A model generated the notes under the pieces. The model had not been told where the DNA came from. It ran no database searches and saw only the letters and a list, made by a program, of their open reading frames with translations. Position numbers and translations under genes: made by a program. A stretch of 9,553 nt of DNA from Fidelibacterota bacterium (GTDB lineage: Bacteria > Fidelibacterota > Marinisomatia > SCGC-AAA003-L08 > GCA-002704045), in assembly GCA_002704045.1 (NCBI GenBank), contig PAFF01000026.1:1-9553 (forward strand), read 5' to 3'. Shown here one piece after another: positions 6,948-9,553 of this stretch (positions are counted from its first letter, which is position 1; each line of letters opens with the position of its first letter).

Positions 6948-6953
6948 TATAAT
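6948..6953 (+). promoter_or_regulatory. Possible -10 element before the methionine gamma-lyase-like gene
   Basis: A perfect TATAAT lies in the 49-base gap after fumC and would place a start near 6960, just before the AAGAGG ribosome site at 6966-6971. The -35 position at 17-base spacing reads TGATTT, a poor match. In DNA this AT-rich the hexamer could be chance, and readthrough from fumC is equally possible. Confidence 0.25.
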
Positions 6954-6976
6954 AAAAATTATTACAAGAGGTAATT

Positions 6977-8182
6977 ATGAAATTTGATCCAGCAACTAGT
7001 ATACAACAACTTTCTGCTTTTGGAGAGTTTGGAGGTGTAAACCCTTCGATAACTGATTCATCAACTTATACATTTTTCAAATCTGAATCAATGAAAGAAT
7101 TATTTGAAAGTGAAATTGAAGGTTGCTTCCTTTACAGTAGACATTGGAATCCAAGTAATAAATATTTATCAGATGCAATATCAGCATTGGAAAATAGTGA
7201 AGCTTCGCAGATTACCTCTTCTGGAATGAGTGCTATTGCGTGTACGATATTACAAATCTGCCAGCAAGGAGATCAAATCATTTCTTCAAGAACAATTTAT
7301 GGTGGAACTTATGCATTTTTTAAAAATATTTTACCTAGATATGGAATAACTGTTAAATTTGTTGACATTGGAAATATTAATGATATTAATGATAACATAA
7401 ATTCAAAAACTAAGCTCATTTATTGCGAATCTATTAGTAATCCTTTGCTTGAGGTAGCTGATATATCAAGTTTAAGTAAAATTGCAAAAAAAAACACAAT
7501 CAAGTTAGTTGTAGACAATACTTTCAGTCCTATGTCAATTACACCCATAAATTTAGGTGCTGATGTTGTAATCCATTCATTAACAAAATTTATTAATGGG
7601 ACCTCTGATTGTGTAGCTGGATCAATTAGTTCCTCTAAAGATTTTATACTAAATTTATCAGATGTAAATAGTGGGATGTGTATGTTACTAGGTCCAGTTC
7701 TAGACAGTTTTAGGTCTGCAAGTATTTTAAAAAATATTCATACTCTTCATGTTAGAATTAAAAAACATAGTAAAAATGCACAATTTATATGTGAAGAATT
7801 AGAAAGATTAGGTTTAAAGGTTATGTACCCAGGCTTAAAAAGCCATCCTCATCATTTATTAATGAAAAACATGATGAATCCACAATATGGCTATGGAGGA
7901 ATTTTAGCAATTGATTTGAATGAAGAAAAACTTGCTGAGTCTTTAATGGAAAAAATGCAAGAACAGAATGTTGGTTTGCTTGCTGTTAGTTTAGGGTATT
8001 TTAAAACATTATTTAGTCTTCCAGGAAATAGCACATCTTCAGAGATTAGCGATGAAGATCAAATAAAAATAGGGCTAAGTAAGGGAATAATTCGTATATC
8101 AATTGGAATTGATAATAATATAAAACATTCATTTGACAAAATGATTAATTGTATGAAAAATTTAAAAATTTTAAAAAAATAA
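6977..8182 (+). CDS. PLP-dependent trans-sulfuration enzyme, plant-type methionine gamma-lyase-like
   Basis: This fold-type I PLP enzyme of the Cys/Met metabolism family has 401 residues. YSRHWNPSN (from residue 53) supplies the neighbouring subunit's phosphate contacts. SSGMSA (81-86) binds the cofactor phosphate, Asp180 in VVDNTF contacts the pyridine nitrogen, and HSLTKFINGTSD holds the Schiff-base Lys204. Arg373 in IIRISIG binds the substrate carboxylate. FGEFGGVNPSI, YPGLKSHPHH, GYGGIL and SLGYFKTLFSLPGNSTSSE match, from memory, plant methionine gamma-lyase better than bacterial cystathionine enzymes. The bacterial MGL active-site Cys is replaced by Gly110 in IYGGT, as in the plant form. 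The likely reaction is cleavage of methionine to methanethiol, 2-oxobutyrate and ammonia; cystathionine or O-acylhomoserine chemistry remains possible. The ATG has AAGAGG 5 bases upstream. The product is cytosolic. Confidence 0.85.
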   Translation: MKFDPATSIQQLSAFGEFGGVNPSITDSSTYTFFKSESMKELFESEIEGCFLYSRHWNPSNKYLSDAISALENSEASQITSSGMSAIACTILQICQQGDQIISSRTIYGGTYAFFKNILPRYGITVKFVDIGNINDINDNINSKTKLIYCESISNPLLEVADISSLSKIAKKNTIKLVVDNTFSPMSITPINLGADVVIHSLTKFINGTSDCVAGSISSSKDFILNLSDVNSGMCMLLGPVLDSFRSASILKNIHTLHVRIKKHSKNAQFICEELERLGLKVMYPGLKSHPHHLLMKNMMNPQYGYGGILAIDLNEEKLAESLMEKMQEQNVGLLAVSLGYFKTLFSLPGNSTSSEISDEDQIKIGLSKGIIRISIGIDNNIKHSFDKMINCMKNLKILKK

Positions 8183-8218
8183 CAATACCTATTTTTATAA
8201 ATAAATTGGATAAAAACA

Positions 8219-9544
8219 ATGCACAAAATTTATATATCTTCAAAAGATTCAAATGCAAGATTAAATGAAATAAATTTAAATGATATTAAAACAAATAATG
8301 ATTGTCAAAATATCGTCCAAGTATTCAAAAATAAAACAAAACAAAAATTTATGGGCTTTGGTGGAGCTTTCACTGAGTCATCTGCTAGTATATATTCAAA
8401 ATTAACCTTAGATAAAAAGCAAAGTATTATTGATTTGTATTTTTCAAGCAACAAAGGAAATGCTTATTCAATTGGAAGAACACATATAAATAGTTGCGAT
8501 TTTTCGTTAGGTAATTATGACTATTGTAAAAATGAAGATAAAGATTTAAGTAGTTTTTCTATTGAAAGAGATAAAAAAATAATTATTCCATTTATTAAAG
8601 ATGCTTTAAAAAAGGCTAGAAAGCCATTAAAAATTTTAGCATCTCCCTGGAGTCCTCCTTATTGGATGAAAACAAATGGGGAAATGAATAATGGTGGAAA
8701 ATTAAAACCAGAATATAGAAAATCTTGGGCAAATTACTATTGTAAGTATATTTTATCTTATGAAAAAGAGGGAATCCCGATTTGGGGAGTTTCTGTGCAA
8801 AATGAACCTGCTGCAAAACAGGTATGGGATTCTTGTCTTTATAATGCAGAAGAAGAAAGAGATTTTATTAAAAATTTTTTAGGACCAGCATTACACAATT
8901 ACAATTTTGAAAATAAAAAAGTTGTTATTTGGGATCATAATCGTGATGAAATGCTCTATCGGGCTGAAATTATTTTAGGAGATCCTAATGCTTATAAATA
9001 TATATGGGGAACTGGATTTCATTGGTATGAGCAAGGTGATCATTTTGATAAAGTTCAAAAAGTGCACGATAAGTTTCCTGACAAAAAATTAATTTTTACG
9101 GAAGGTTGTCAGGAAAATGGGCCACACATAGGATCTTGGAAGCTTGGTGAGAGATATGCAAATTCTATTATTAATGATTTAAATAGATGGACTGTGGGGT
9201 GGTTGGATTGGAATTTAATTCTTGATGAAAATGGTGGTCCCAATCACGTTGGTAATTTATGTAGTGCACCTATCATTGTTAAAAATAATGATATTATTTT
9301 ACAAAGTTCATACTACTATATTGGACATTTTTCTAGGTTTATACAATCAGGCGATTACATAATTGAAAGTAACGTTTTATCAAAAAATTTAAAATCTTTA
9401 TCTGCAATAGATCAAAAAGGTAATGTAAAGTCAATAGTATTAAATGACAAAAATATAGAATTAAATTTTAAAATAGTTTTAGATAGTAAAAAGTATTCTT
9501 TAATAATTCCACCAAGATCAATTATAACAATCATTTTCAAATAA
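8219..9544 (+). CDS. GH30-family glucosylceramidase-like glycosidase, no signal peptide
   Basis: This retaining beta-glycosidase has 441 residues and resembles human glucocerebrosidase along its length. GFGGAFTESSA is at residues 46-56 and SPWSPPYWMKTNG starts at 142. SVQNEPAA holds the acid/base Glu196, FHWY is around His268, and IFTEGCQE holds the nucleophile Glu295. GWLDWNLILDENGGPN (from 327) and IGHFSRFI lead into the C-terminal beta domain. The spacing of the two glutamates (99 residues) suits the family. The protein starts at MHKIYISSKD with no signal peptide, and an in-frame TAA at 8198-8200 rules out an N-terminal extension, so it is probably cytosolic. Substrates could be glucosylceramide, another glucolipid or a beta-glucoside oligomer; beta-1,6-glucan is an alternative. 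The ribosome site is weak (GGA). The gene lies 36 bases after the lyase, so readthrough is likely. It looks complete, ending 9 bases from the window edge. Confidence 0.9.
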   Translation: MHKIYISSKDSNARLNEINLNDIKTNNDCQNIVQVFKNKTKQKFMGFGGAFTESSASIYSKLTLDKKQSIIDLYFSSNKGNAYSIGRTHINSCDFSLGNYDYCKNEDKDLSSFSIERDKKIIIPFIKDALKKARKPLKILASPWSPPYWMKTNGEMNNGGKLKPEYRKSWANYYCKYILSYEKEGIPIWGVSVQNEPAAKQVWDSCLYNAEEERDFIKNFLGPALHNYNFENKKVVIWDHNRDEMLYRAEIILGDPNAYKYIWGTGFHWYEQGDHFDKVQKVHDKFPDKKLIFTEGCQENGPHIGSWKLGERYANSIINDLNRWTVGWLDWNLILDENGGPNHVGNLCSAPIIVKNNDIILQSSYYYIGHFSRFIQSGDYIIESNVLSKNLKSLSAIDQKGNVKSIVLNDKNIELNFKIVLDSKKYSLIIPPRSIITIIFK

Positions 9545-9553
9545 TTTTATAAT

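Noticed and set aside
8183..8218. Possible terminator or promoter between the lyase and GH30 genes
   Set aside because: The 36 bases are AT-rich with no GC stem and no convincing hexamers.
8616..8816. Minus-strand open frame inside the GH30 gene
   Set aside because: Antisense to the catalytic SPWSPP and NEP region; no supporting features.
1..9553. Mobile elements, CRISPR arrays, tRNA genes or a defence system
   Set aside because: No repeat-spacer periodicity, transposase, terminal repeats, tRNA-like cloverleaf or defence-type domain was found; the gene content is mainly housekeeping.

Overview
The window comes from an AT-rich, gene-dense, Gram-negative bacterium that uses the standard code (TGA is a normal stop) and AT-rich, Lys/Asn-rich coding sequence. 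Intergenic gaps are only a few bases to about 117 bases. An LptE-like outer-membrane lipoprotein directly overlapping a sigma-54 activator of the Bacteroidetes type points to the FCB superphylum. The streamlined, low-GC style suggests a marine lineage such as Marinimicrobia (SAR406). That placement is an inference from gene order and protein style, not a demonstrated identity.

Left block, all on the + strand (1-3836): the 3' part of a sigma-54-dependent activator, an LptE-like lipoprotein overlapping it by 20 bases, asparaginyl-tRNA synthetase (asnS, GTG start), ammonia-dependent NAD synthase (nadE, its ATG abutting the asnS stop), and a small secreted protein of unknown function. The tight spacing (-20, +17, 0, +10) suggests one transcript joining envelope biogenesis, translation and cofactor synthesis.

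Middle block, minus strand (3853-5430): malate dehydrogenase (mdh), followed 3 bases later by a HAD-type phosphatase that starts at TTG in the same frame as mdh, after two consecutive stops. It converges on the left block with only 16 bases between.

Right block, + strand (5548-9544): class II fumarase (fumC), divergent from mdh across a 117-base AT-rich spacer with a 16-base palindrome near its centre; then a PLP-dependent trans-sulfuration-family enzyme closest in motifs to plant-type methionine gamma-lyase; then a GH30 glucosylceramidase-like hydrolase without a signal peptide. FumC and Mdh catalyse consecutive TCA steps (fumarate to malate to oxaloacetate), so shared control is plausible. 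The two downstream enzymes look like accessory catabolic functions for sulfur amino acids and for glucosides or glucolipids.

No tRNA, rRNA, CRISPR array, insertion sequence or convincing factor-independent terminator was seen. Most of the window is ordinary housekeeping. The most distinctive points are a calcium-loop-like acidic insert in the LptE-like protein, the plant-like lyase, and the apparently cytosolic glucocerebrosidase homologue.
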